A DNA stretch of 64,000 bases. It comes from Ichthyocystis sparus (GTDB lineage Bacteria; Pseudomonadota; Gammaproteobacteria; Burkholderiales; 2013Ark19i). Below the pieces are notes generated by a model that was not told where the DNA came from, ran no database searches, and saw nothing but the letters and a program-made list of their open reading frames with translations. Where the stretch lies: NCBI RefSeq assembly GCF_900078755.1, contig NZ_FKIH01000028.1; one strand, 5' to 3'. The position numbers were made by a program, and so were the translations under genes. Positions 9,687 through 16,791 of the stretch are shown one piece after another (within the stretch, counting starts at the first letter, position 1; each line of letters starts with the position of its first letter).

Positions 9687-10149
9687 ATGAGTAATATGAT
9701 TAAGGTTAGTGATTTTACTTTGATTGAATTGCTAATAACTGTAGCTATAATAGGTATTCCAGCCGCCATTGCTATTCCAGCTTATCAGAATTATGTCGCT
9801 AAAACTATATTTGTTGCTGCGTATCAGAATGTTAGGAACTTTACTGACAATGCTCTTGTAAGGTTTATGATCAAGGGTAGCTGCATCTTTACTGATGGAA
9901 GTGAGTCTGTTTTATTGCCGGATAATAAAATTATAAGAGAAATTAGCATCATAAGGTGGACTTGCCGGTTTCTCTGGCAAAGCCTTGCGTACTCATGCAC
10001 TCGGCGCAGCCAATTCCACCAAGGCCGGTGACGCTATACGTAAGCAGTGTTTTACTGATGTGGATCAATCTAGAGTATGGGATGTTCTCACAAAAAACTG
10101 AGCTGGTGCCTACCACCCAGTAGCATGGCCCATTGTACCAGATTTCTAG
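9687..10149 (+). pseudogene. Broken third type IV pilin gene
   Basis: The first half reads as a pilin: leader MSNMIKVSD, then FTLIELLITVAIIGIPAAIAIPAY-type helix, and ISI at about 9950 where copies 1 and 2 have ISIG. A deletion then removes the segment equivalent to GCIVVGFFKSEAD and shifts the frame. Homology resumes in another frame from about 9956 (GGLAGFSGKALRTHAL, then FTDVDQS). It meets TGA at 10099-10101 exactly where the intact copies have the Trp codon of WAGTYFP, and runs on as AGAYHP. The helix also has Leu changed to Pro, and -1 is Asp. Three independent defects make this a decayed copy. Confidence 0.85.
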
Positions 10150-10336
10150 CAGTTTTAGCTGTAGGTATTAAAAAAATTGGACTTCTTATAGCTGTAGTCT
10201 GATAAGAGTCTAGGTTTTTGTACCTGCGTCTATTATTGCTGGTTCTTCTTCAGGATTGATATGTTATGTAGTTCGAGTAATGATGTATCATTTACTAAAG
10301 CCTCGTGGCTACAGTGTGTCCTGAATTGGAGAACTT

Positions 10337-10999
10337 ATGAGAAATAATTTGCCTCGTTGGGTGGTGTTACTGCTCTCGGTTTATATTGCCGTTCCTATGA
10401 TTGCTTTTCTGGGCGGTTGTGGTGGTGTGACGGTTATAGGTGGTACCTCTTCTGTAGTTAATTCTAGTCGTCTTCAAGCGGACGTGGAGGCGTTTGATCG
10501 CTCTGTCCAGCTTAATGTAAAGTCTGCCATTAATCGCGCTCTTCATTCTCGAGGACATGTTGAAGTTACTGTTTATAACGGCACTGTGCTCTTGACTGGT
10601 CAAGTTATATCACGCGAAGATAAAACTCGAGTTAATCACGCTGTATCACGTGTTAGGCGCGTTCACAAGCTAGTTTCTGAGTTAACGATCTCTTCCGAAA
10701 CAACTATAATGCAGCGTGCAAGGAACTATGCTTTGGCCGATAATATCAGATCAGATCTTTCTAAGGTTGGTGATCGATTTCCCTATATAGTTCATGTTGT
10801 TACTGAAGATGGTGTCGTTTATCTAATGGGTATAGTTACACGAGAAGAGGCAGATGCTGCTTTAACTTATGTTGGAGGTATTACTGGAGTTAAGAGAGTA
10901 GTTGATGTTTTTGAAATTGTTTCAAAGGAAACAGCAAAGTTGTTGGATGCTCGTTATTTATCACATACTAGGCAATTTGATGTTGCTTCAGATGGGTAG
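10337..10999 (+). CDS. BON-domain outer membrane lipoprotein (DolP/YraP-like)
   Basis: A 220-residue protein with a lipoprotein signal peptide: a charged start, hydrophobic stretch and lipobox LGGC (Cys near residue 28). Two BON domains follow, the first around residues 50-120 (INRALHSRGHVEVTVYNGTVLLTG), the second around 125-200 (VVTEDGVVYLMGIVTREEA). This is the layout of DolP/YraP, a phospholipid-binding lipoprotein that helps keep the outer membrane intact in E. coli. Here that role is inferred. ATG at 10337 has GGAGAA upstream. It precedes tsaB by two bases, so the two are likely cotranscribed. Confidence 0.85.
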   Translation: MRNNLPRWVVLLLSVYIAVPMIAFLGGCGGVTVIGGTSSVVNSSRLQADVEAFDRSVQLNVKSAINRALHSRGHVEVTVYNGTVLLTGQVISREDKTRVNHAVSRVRRVHKLVSELTISSETTIMQRARNYALADNIRSDLSKVGDRFPYIVHVVTEDGVVYLMGIVTREEADAALTYVGGITGVKRVVDVFEIVSKETAKLLDARYLSHTRQFDVASDG

Positions 11000-11001
11000 A
11001 C

Positions 11002-11700
11002 ATGTCGGTTATTCCTAATATACTTTCGTTGTCTTCATCATATTCTCCTGCCTCATTGTATGTTTCGTTGCGTACTGGTGGCTCTTTTTATGACCATTCT
11101 TATTGTCATCCTTCGTCTGGGTTGGTTGACATACTACTGAAGGCTCGCGAATTTGTATCACCAGATGATTTGGATTACGTGGCAGTTGATATAGGTCCTG
11201 GAGGATTCACGTCTACACGTGTAGCTGTTTCGTTGTCTATGGGCATTGCCTCTGCCGCTAATATTCCAATTATACCGATTAAATCTACGGAAGCATTAGC
11301 TGTAAAAGCCTTCACAGAAAAGAATGTGAGCCATTCCATTGTTTCTTTGCTACTTAAGCCAGGATTGGTGCTACTTTCCTCTTACGAATTAACAAGCGGT
11401 TCCATAAATGAGTGTTTTCCCCCGGTTATTATGGATCAAGATGAGTTTGATACTTGGGTTAGGGATCGTGATTTTTATGGAAGTGCCCTTTATGGCACAG
11501 GCTTTACGCTAATTTGTGACAGCAATGCCGAATTTAATACTGAGCATCATACAGCTCGTGATATTTATTCAGCAGCTATGGTTTGCCTGCATGCTCCAAA
11601 GCGTGTACTCAATCCCACTGATGTTAGTGTGGATTACGCTATTTTGCCGTCTGCTATGATGCTGCACGAGCAAAATCTCCTAAACAAGGTAAAAATATGA
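11002..11700 (+). CDS. tsaB: tRNA threonylcarbamoyladenosine biosynthesis protein TsaB
   Basis: TsaB (YeaZ) is an ASKHA-fold partner of TsaD in making the t6A modification of ANN-decoding tRNAs. The diagnostic block is VDIGPGGFTSTRVAVSLSMGIA around residues 60-80, given here in abbreviated form as IGPGGFTSTR. Length 232 residues is normal. It begins two bases after the BON lipoprotein gene and overlaps the uracil-DNA glycosylase gene by ATGA (11697-11700). In many relatives rimI lies between tsaB and that glycosylase gene; it is absent here. Confidence 0.9.
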   Translation: MSVIPNILSLSSSYSPASLYVSLRTGGSFYDHSYCHPSSGLVDILLKAREFVSPDDLDYVAVDIGPGGFTSTRVAVSLSMGIASAANIPIIPIKSTEALAVKAFTEKNVSHSIVSLLLKPGLVLLSSYELTSGSINECFPPVIMDQDEFDTWVRDRDFYGSALYGTGFTLICDSNAEFNTEHHTARDIYSAAMVCLHAPKRVLNPTDVSVDYAILPSAMMLHEQNLLNKVKI

Positions 11701-12452
11701 ACAGAAGAGAGCGATTGTATTACATGGGTATCAAATGTATTTGGCGCTCTCGTAGGACTTTTTTGCAATCTGTACGTGATGTTGAGGCGGATAATTTAGA
11801 TCCAGAAGAGCAAACAGATTTGTATAGAATTGACCATTTTGTTTTGTCGCAGAAGCTAATTGCTGATCAATGGTTAGATTTGTCTAAATCTGTTTCTGAA
11901 TGTACTAATTGTGGGTTATGTCTAAAACGTAAGCAGGCCGTATTGGGTGTTGGTGATAGACAGGCTAAGTGGTTATTTGTAGGAGAGGCTCCGGGAGAAA
12001 ATGAAGACAATATCGGGGAACCTTTTGTTGGTCAAGCAGGCAAGCTTTTGGATCGCATGCTGTTTGCACTGGGCTTAGATAGGGGGAAGGACGTGTATAT
12101 AGCAAACGCCATAAAGTGCCGTCCTCCAAACAATAGGTCTCCTACTTTAGAGGAAATTCAAACTTGTTTGCCCTATCTACGCAAGCAAATCGAGCTAATA
12201 AATCCTCAGATTATAGTAGCTCTGGGTAGGCCTGCTACACAGGCTCTTCTTGGTTCCGTAAATACTAGGTTAGGAAGCATGAGAGGTATTGTGTTTCATT
12301 ATGCAGGTATTCCCTTGATTGTTACCTATCATCCAGCCTATCTTTTACGCAGTCCGTTAGAAAAAGCAAAAGCTTGGGAGGATTTGGTTTTTGCTAGAAA
12401 TACTCTTTCTAAGTTACAGTTAGCAAATGCTGTAGATAGTGATAATAATTAG
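11697..12452 (+). CDS. Family 4 uracil-DNA glycosylase
   Basis: This 251-residue enzyme removes uracil from DNA. It has the family 4 active-site motif GEAPGENED, the segment PFVGQAGKLLDRML, a Cys-rich N-terminal cluster (CTNCGLC) and further Cys in IKCRPPNN and QTC that together fit a 4Fe-4S site, and the C-terminal HPAYLLR motif. ATG at 11697 overlaps the tsaB stop. About 60 residues precede the conserved core, slightly long for the family. A DNA polymerase-associated or family 5 enzyme is less likely because GEAPGxxED is the family 4 form. Confidence 0.9.
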   Translation: MNRRERLYYMGIKCIWRSRRTFLQSVRDVEADNLDPEEQTDLYRIDHFVLSQKLIADQWLDLSKSVSECTNCGLCLKRKQAVLGVGDRQAKWLFVGEAPGENEDNIGEPFVGQAGKLLDRMLFALGLDRGKDVYIANAIKCRPPNNRSPTLEEIQTCLPYLRKQIELINPQIIVALGRPATQALLGSVNTRLGSMRGIVFHYAGIPLIVTYHPAYLLRSPLEKAKAWEDLVFARNTLSKLQLANAVDSDNN

Positions 12453-12491
12453 ATGATGTGATTGTATATTTGAGCAATATGTGTTCTTTCT

Positions 12492-12520
12492 TTGACAGAG
12501 CATTAAGGTTTATCTAAAAT
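12492..12520 (+). promoter_or_regulatory. Consensus sigma-70 promoter for tRNA-Val
   Basis: A perfect -35 box TTGACA at 12492-12497, a 17-base spacer and a -10 box TAAAAT at 12515-12520. Transcription would start near 12527, ten bases before the mature tRNA-Val 5' end. It probably also feeds thrS. Confidence 0.8.
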
Positions 12521-12536
12521 GAAGTCTCTCTTAGGT

Positions 12537-12613
12537 AGGCACGTAGCTCAGCTGGTTAGAGTACCACCTTGACATGGTGGGGGTCGTTGGTTCGAGTCCA
12601 ATCGTGCCTACCA
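12537..12613 (+). tRNA. tRNA-Val (GAC)
   Basis: A 77-base cloverleaf with CCA encoded. The acceptor stem AGGCACG pairs with CGTGCCT; the anticodon stem CCACC/GGTGG encloses the loop TTGACAT, giving anticodon GAC at 12571-12573. The T arm contains GGTTCGAGTCC. It lies 34 bases before the chosen thrS start. Confidence 0.96.
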
Positions 12614-12647
12614 CGCCAACGTGCTAATGCCTTATTGTAAGCAGGAC

Positions 12648-14555
12648 ATGGTTCAGATTAAATTCCCTGATGGTAGTGTTCGCCAGTACGATGATGGTGT
12701 GACCGCTTTTTTAGTGGCTTCTTCTATTAGCCCAAGGTTAGCTAAGTGCTCTGTTGCTGCCAAAATTAATGGGCGGTTAGTCGACATCTATTATCCCATA
12801 TATCAAGATTCAGAGTTGGTGTTAATCAGAGATAGAGACAGTGAATCTATTGATATTATTCGCCACTCCTGTTCCCATCTGCTAGCGCATGCTGTAAAAG
12901 AGTTGTACCCTGTTGCCCAAGTTACAATCGGTCCCGTAATTGAAAATGGCTTCTACTACGATTTTTCTCTGCCTTGTTCTTTGACTGATGCTGATTTGCC
13001 TATTATTGAAAGCAAGATGGTGGAAATTGCCGCCCGTAATTTGCCTATTGAGCGTTTTGTTCTAAGTAGGCAAGAAGCCATAGATTTTTTTCTTAAACTT
13101 GATGAAAAATATAAAGCTGAAATAATATCTTCTATTCCTGAGGGTGAAGAAGTTTCTCTATATCGTCAAGGTGATTTTGTTGATCTTTGCCGTGGTCCTC
13201 ATGTACCTAATACTAGTTTTTTAAAAGTTTTTCGTCTCATGAGGGTATCTGGTGCTTACTGGCGTGGCGATTCTAGAAATGAAATGCTACAGCGTGTTTA
13301 TGGCACAGCCTTTCTTAATGTTAGTGACTTAAATAATTATGTGCGTCTTATTGAGGAGTCAGAAAAGCGTGATCATAGGCGCATAGGTAAGAAGTTGGGA
13401 CTTTTCCATTGGCAGGACGAGGCTCCGGGAATGGTGTTCTGGCATCCTAGTGGATGGGCTATTTGGCAATCAATTGAAAGTTATATGAGAGCTATTTTAA
13501 CCAAAAATGGCTACCAAGAAGTGAAAACGCCACAGCTGGTAAGTAAATCACTGTGGGTACAGTCCGGACATTGGGACAATTACTCTGAACATATGTTTGT
13601 TACAGAGTCAGAAAAACGAGATTACGCTATAAAACCTATGAATTGTCCCGGGCATGTACAAATTTTTAATGCCAACATACATTCTTATCGCGATTTGCCT
13701 TTGCGGTTATCAGAATTTGGTTCTTGTCATCGTAATGAACCCTCTGGGGCTTTGCATGGCCTCATGAGAGTTAGATCCTTTGTTCAGGATGATGCCCACA
13801 TTTTTTGTACAGAAGAGCAAATTTCTTCCGAGGTGATTGCATTTAATAGATTATTATTGTCGGTGTACAGAGATTTTGGATTTACAGATGTTACGATAAA
13901 ACTTTCCTTACGACCTGATAAAAAGATAGGTGATGATGCAGTTTGGGATCACGCAGAAGATGCACTTAGGTCTGCTTTGGAAGAGGATTCCCTTTCTTGG
14001 GATGAATTGCCAGGGGAGGGCGCTTTTTATGGTCCCAAAATAGAGTTTCATGTTAAGGATGCCATAGGAAGATCTTGGCAATGTGGTACTCTCCAGCTTG
14101 ATTTTTTCTTGCCAATGCGTCTTGATGCCGAGTATGTGGCGGAAAATAACAGGCGGCTTCATCCAGTAATGTTGCATCGGGCCGTGTTAGGTTCTATTGA
14201 GCGCTTTATTGGGATTTTGATAGAACATTATGCAGGTGCACTTCCTCTTTGGGTTTCTCCGGTTCAGGTTTGTATATTGACGATAACCCAGAGATGTGAG
14301 GCTTATGCTAATGAGGTTGCTTCCTTATTGGATGAAGCTGGAATTAGGTTTAAAAAGGATTTGCGTAATGAAACCGTTGGCTATAAAATTCGCGAGCAAA
14401 CTTTATTGAAGATTCCGTATCTTCTTATTTTAGGGGATAAAGAGTGTAAAGATAGGGTTGTTTCTGTTAGATTTCGTTCTGGCGAAGATTTGGGCTGTAT
14501 GGGTTTGTCAGACTTTTTAAATCGTCTGAAGCTTGAGATTGAGGCGCATCAATAA
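12648..14555 (+). CDS. thrS: Threonyl-tRNA synthetase
   Basis: ThrS charges tRNA-Thr. The protein shows the TGS domain at the N-terminus (MVQIKFPDGSVRQYDDGVTA), the editing domain with HSCSHLLAHAV, the class II catalytic core with MNCPGHVQIF, RLSEFGSCHRNEPSG (motif 2) and HRAVLGSIERFIGILIE (motif 3), and the C-terminal anticodon-binding domain. ATG at 12648 gives 635 residues, the usual length in betaproteobacteria, and aligns with the typical start; the frame is open to a GTG at 12621 just after the tRNA, which would add nine atypical residues. First gene of thrS-infC-rpmI-rplT-pheS-pheT-ihfA. Confidence 0.97.
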   Translation: MVQIKFPDGSVRQYDDGVTAFLVASSISPRLAKCSVAAKINGRLVDIYYPIYQDSELVLIRDRDSESIDIIRHSCSHLLAHAVKELYPVAQVTIGPVIENGFYYDFSLPCSLTDADLPIIESKMVEIAARNLPIERFVLSRQEAIDFFLKLDEKYKAEIISSIPEGEEVSLYRQGDFVDLCRGPHVPNTSFLKVFRLMRVSGAYWRGDSRNEMLQRVYGTAFLNVSDLNNYVRLIEESEKRDHRRIGKKLGLFHWQDEAPGMVFWHPSGWAIWQSIESYMRAILTKNGYQEVKTPQLVSKSLWVQSGHWDNYSEHMFVTESEKRDYAIKPMNCPGHVQIFNANIHSYRDLPLRLSEFGSCHRNEPSGALHGLMRVRSFVQDDAHIFCTEEQISSEVIAFNRLLLSVYRDFGFTDVTIKLSLRPDKKIGDDAVWDHAEDALRSALEEDSLSWDELPGEGAFYGPKIEFHVKDAIGRSWQCGTLQLDFFLPMRLDAEYVAENNRRLHPVMLHRAVLGSIERFIGILIEHYAGALPLWVSPVQVCILTITQRCEAYANEVASLLDEAGIRFKKDLRNETVGYKIREQTLLKIPYLLILGDKECKDRVVSVRFRSGEDLGCMGLSDFLNRLKLEIEAHQ

Positions 14556-14569
14556 GTTAATGATACTAC

Positions 14570-14577
14570 AGGAGGTG
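14570..14577 (+). promoter_or_regulatory. Strong Shine-Dalgarno of infC
   Basis: AGGAGGTG, nearly full complement of the 16S rRNA 3' end. It has no ATG, GTG or TTG in the right frame just downstream. It therefore identifies ATC (14582) or ATA (14585) as the infC start. Confidence 0.8.
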
Positions 14578-14581
14578 TTCC

Positions 14582-15103
14582 ATCATACAAGGTAAACGAG
14601 TACGTATTAATAGGGAGATAACGGCTGATCTGGTTCGTGTTATTGGAGTTAACAATGAGCAGGTTGGTGTTTTGAAGCTTTCTGAGGCTTTGGATTCGGC
14701 CGAAGAACTTGGTGTTGATTTGGTGGAAATAGTGCCCCAAGCCTATCCGCCGGTTTGTAGGTTAATTAATTATGGTAAGCTTAAGTACCAAGAAGCTAAG
14801 AAGGCTCATGAAGCTAAGGTTAAGCAGAAGGTTGTTCAGGTTAAGGAAGTAAAGTTTCGCCCTGTGACTGATGAAGCTGACTATCAGGTTAAGCTAAGGA
14901 GTATAGTGCGATTTCTTTCTGAGGGTGATAAAGCCAAGGTCACAGTGCGTTTTCGTGGACGTGAGATGTCCAGACAGGATAGGGGTTTGCAGCTGGTGGA
15001 GCGTATTAGGCAGGATTTGATCGATATAGCAGCTGTAGAACAAATGCCAAAGATTGAGGGTCGTCAGATGGTAGTGGTTTTGATTTCCCTTCGTAAAAAG
15101 TAG
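14582..15103 (+). CDS. infC: Translation initiation factor IF-3 with rare start codon
   Basis: IF-3 binds the 30S subunit, prevents premature joining of 50S and checks the initiator tRNA and start codon. The N-terminal domain begins RINREITADLVRVIG and the C-terminal domain contains KVTVRFRGREMSRQDRG. The conserved N-terminal residues lie upstream of the first in-frame ATG (14672), so translation must start at ATC 14582 or ATA 14585, 4 or 7 bases after AGGAGGTG. In E. coli infC starts at AUU, and IF-3 represses itself by rejecting that codon; the same control is likely here. Length about 172 residues is normal. Confidence 0.93.
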   Translation: MIQGKRVRINREITADLVRVIGVNNEQVGVLKLSEALDSAEELGVDLVEIVPQAYPPVCRLINYGKLKYQEAKKAHEAKVKQKVVQVKEVKFRPVTDEADYQVKLRSIVRFLSEGDKAKVTVRFRGREMSRQDRGLQLVERIRQDLIDIAAVEQMPKIEGRQMVVVLISLRKK

Positions 15104-15113
15104 TTGGAGGAAT

Positions 15114-15311
15114 ATGCCTAAGTTGAAAACAAACCGTGGAGCTGCTAAGCGTTTTTCTTTTAGCCCCAGTGGTAGGATTAAGAGGTCCCAAGCCTTTAAA
15201 AGGCATATATTGACCAAGAAGACAAGTAAGCTTAAACGCTCATTGCGCTCTGTTGCATATGTCTGTAAATCAGATGTTTCTTCTGTGCGCGCGATGATGC
15301 CTTATTCGTAA
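15114..15311 (+). CDS. rpmI: 50S ribosomal protein L35
   Basis: A 65-residue basic protein beginning MPKLKTNRGAAKRF, with HILTKKTSKLKRSLR in the middle; this is L35 of the large ribosomal subunit. It sits 10 bases after infC with GGAGG in the gap and is followed by rplT, the universal order infC-rpmI-rplT. Length matches the family. Confidence 0.97.
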   Translation: MPKLKTNRGAAKRFSFSPSGRIKRSQAFKRHILTKKTSKLKRSLRSVAYVCKSDVSSVRAMMPYS

Positions 15312-15334
15312 CGAAATTGTGGGAAAAATGAGTT

Positions 15335-15697
15335 ATGCCTCGAGTTAAACGCGGTGTTGTGGCACGTGCTCGTCACAAAAAAGTGCTTAAATTAGCTAAG
15401 GGATTTCGTGGTAGACGTAAGAATGTTTATCGTGTAGCCAAGGAAGCGGTCATGAAGGCCGCTGAGTACGCGTATCGTGATAGGCGTCAGCGTAAACGCA
15501 AATTTAGGTCACTGTGGATTGTACGTATAAATGCAGCTACCCGTGAGATGGGTATAAGCTATAGTGCCTTCGTGAATGATTTGAAAAAGTCCGGTGTGGA
15601 CATTGATAGAAAAGTACTTGCTGACATGGCTTTTCATGATAAGCCTGCGTTTGCCAATTTAGTGAAAAGGGTGAGGAGTTTATCCGCTGCTGCTTAA
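15335..15697 (+). CDS. rplT: 50S ribosomal protein L20
   Basis: A 120-residue basic protein starting MPRVKRGVVARARHKKVLK, with GFRGRRKNVYRVAKEAVMKA and RRQRKRKFRSLWIVRINAA, all diagnostic of L20, which is needed early in 50S assembly. In E. coli L20 also represses the rpmI-rplT message; whether this happens here cannot be judged. Length is normal. Confidence 0.97.
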   Translation: MPRVKRGVVARARHKKVLKLAKGFRGRRKNVYRVAKEAVMKAAEYAYRDRRQRKRKFRSLWIVRINAATREMGISYSAFVNDLKKSGVDIDRKVLADMAFHDKPAFANLVKRVRSLSAAA

Positions 15698-15765
15698 CCT
15701 TGAAGTTATGTTTGTCGGTTTTTAGTTCTGTACAATTGGATTTTTTATCTCTGAAGTAGGGTGTT

Positions 15766-16791
15766 ATGAGCGACAAAGACCTCATGTTGCTGGAGGAAAG
15801 GGCGCTCTCTGAGATAGGGGTGGCGTCTACTTTCGCTGCGCTTGATAACGCTAAGGCCCTGTATCTTGGTAAGGATGGTCTTGTTACCGTTCCTCTAAGG
15901 TTGGTAAAAAATTTCCCACCAGAGGAACGTAAGTCTGTTGCGTACTCTTTGAATGTTTTGCGTGCTAAAATCGAGTGTGCAGTACGTGAGCGTCGTCGTT
16001 TTTTGGAGGAAAAGCAAGTCAGCAAGAGGCTTTTATCCGAAGCTGTTGACTGTACCTTGCCTGCTAGAGGGGACGATCCGGGGGGCTATCATCCCATATC
16101 GATAGTTATGCGACGTCTGCGTTCTCTTTGGCATTCAGCCGGTTTCCATTGTATCTCTGGCCCTGAAATAGAGGACGAATGGCATAATTTTACTGCTTTG
16201 AACACACCTGAATACCATCCTGCTCGTTCTATGCATGATACTTTCTACCTCTCGGAAGGTGGCGGCTTGCTCCGTACTCATACTTCTCCTCTACAAATCA
16301 GGTATCTGTTGAAGCACTGTCCACCAGTACGTGTTATTGGTATGGGCAGGGTTTATCGTGTAGATCAAGATGCTACGCATTCACCTATGTTTCATCAAAT
16401 AGAAGGCATTTGTGTTAATAATGACACTAATTTTTCTCAGCTTAAGGGCATATTGAAGCTTTTTATCCATAAGTTCTTTGATGATGACTTTTTGGACGTG
16501 CGCTTCAGGCCCTCTTTTTTTCCTTTTACTGAGCCCTCTGCAGAGATAGATATATTTTTTAAGACCGCTCAAATGTCTCAACCACAATGGCTGGAGCTTG
16601 GCGGGTGTGGTCTCATAAATCCTAATGTACTTTCCATGTGCAACATAGATCCTGATAAGTATCGTGGCTTTGCCTTTGGCTTGGGAATTGAGCGATTAGC
16701 TATGCTTTTTTATGGTATTGATGATTTGCGCCTCTTCTATCAAAATGATTTGCGTTTTTTATCTCAATTTAATTTCAGTGGTTTTAAATGA
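15766..16791 (+). CDS. pheS: Phenylalanyl-tRNA synthetase alpha subunit
   Basis: PheS is the catalytic alpha chain of the alpha2-beta2 enzyme that charges tRNA-Phe. Visible are HPISIVMRRL, the class II motif 2 region with FHQIEGICV and the motif 3 region GFAFGLGIERLAML near the C-terminus. The N-terminal 100 residues form the helical tRNA-binding arm. At 341 residues it is of ordinary length. Its stop overlaps the pheT start (ATGA at 16788-16791), which suggests coupled translation of the two subunits. Confidence 0.97.
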   Translation: MSDKDLMLLEERALSEIGVASTFAALDNAKALYLGKDGLVTVPLRLVKNFPPEERKSVAYSLNVLRAKIECAVRERRRFLEEKQVSKRLLSEAVDCTLPARGDDPGGYHPISIVMRRLRSLWHSAGFHCISGPEIEDEWHNFTALNTPEYHPARSMHDTFYLSEGGGLLRTHTSPLQIRYLLKHCPPVRVIGMGRVYRVDQDATHSPMFHQIEGICVNNDTNFSQLKGILKLFIHKFFDDDFLDVRFRPSFFPFTEPSAEIDIFFKTAQMSQPQWLELGGCGLINPNVLSMCNIDPDKYRGFAFGLGIERLAMLFYGIDDLRLFYQNDLRFLSQFNFSGFK

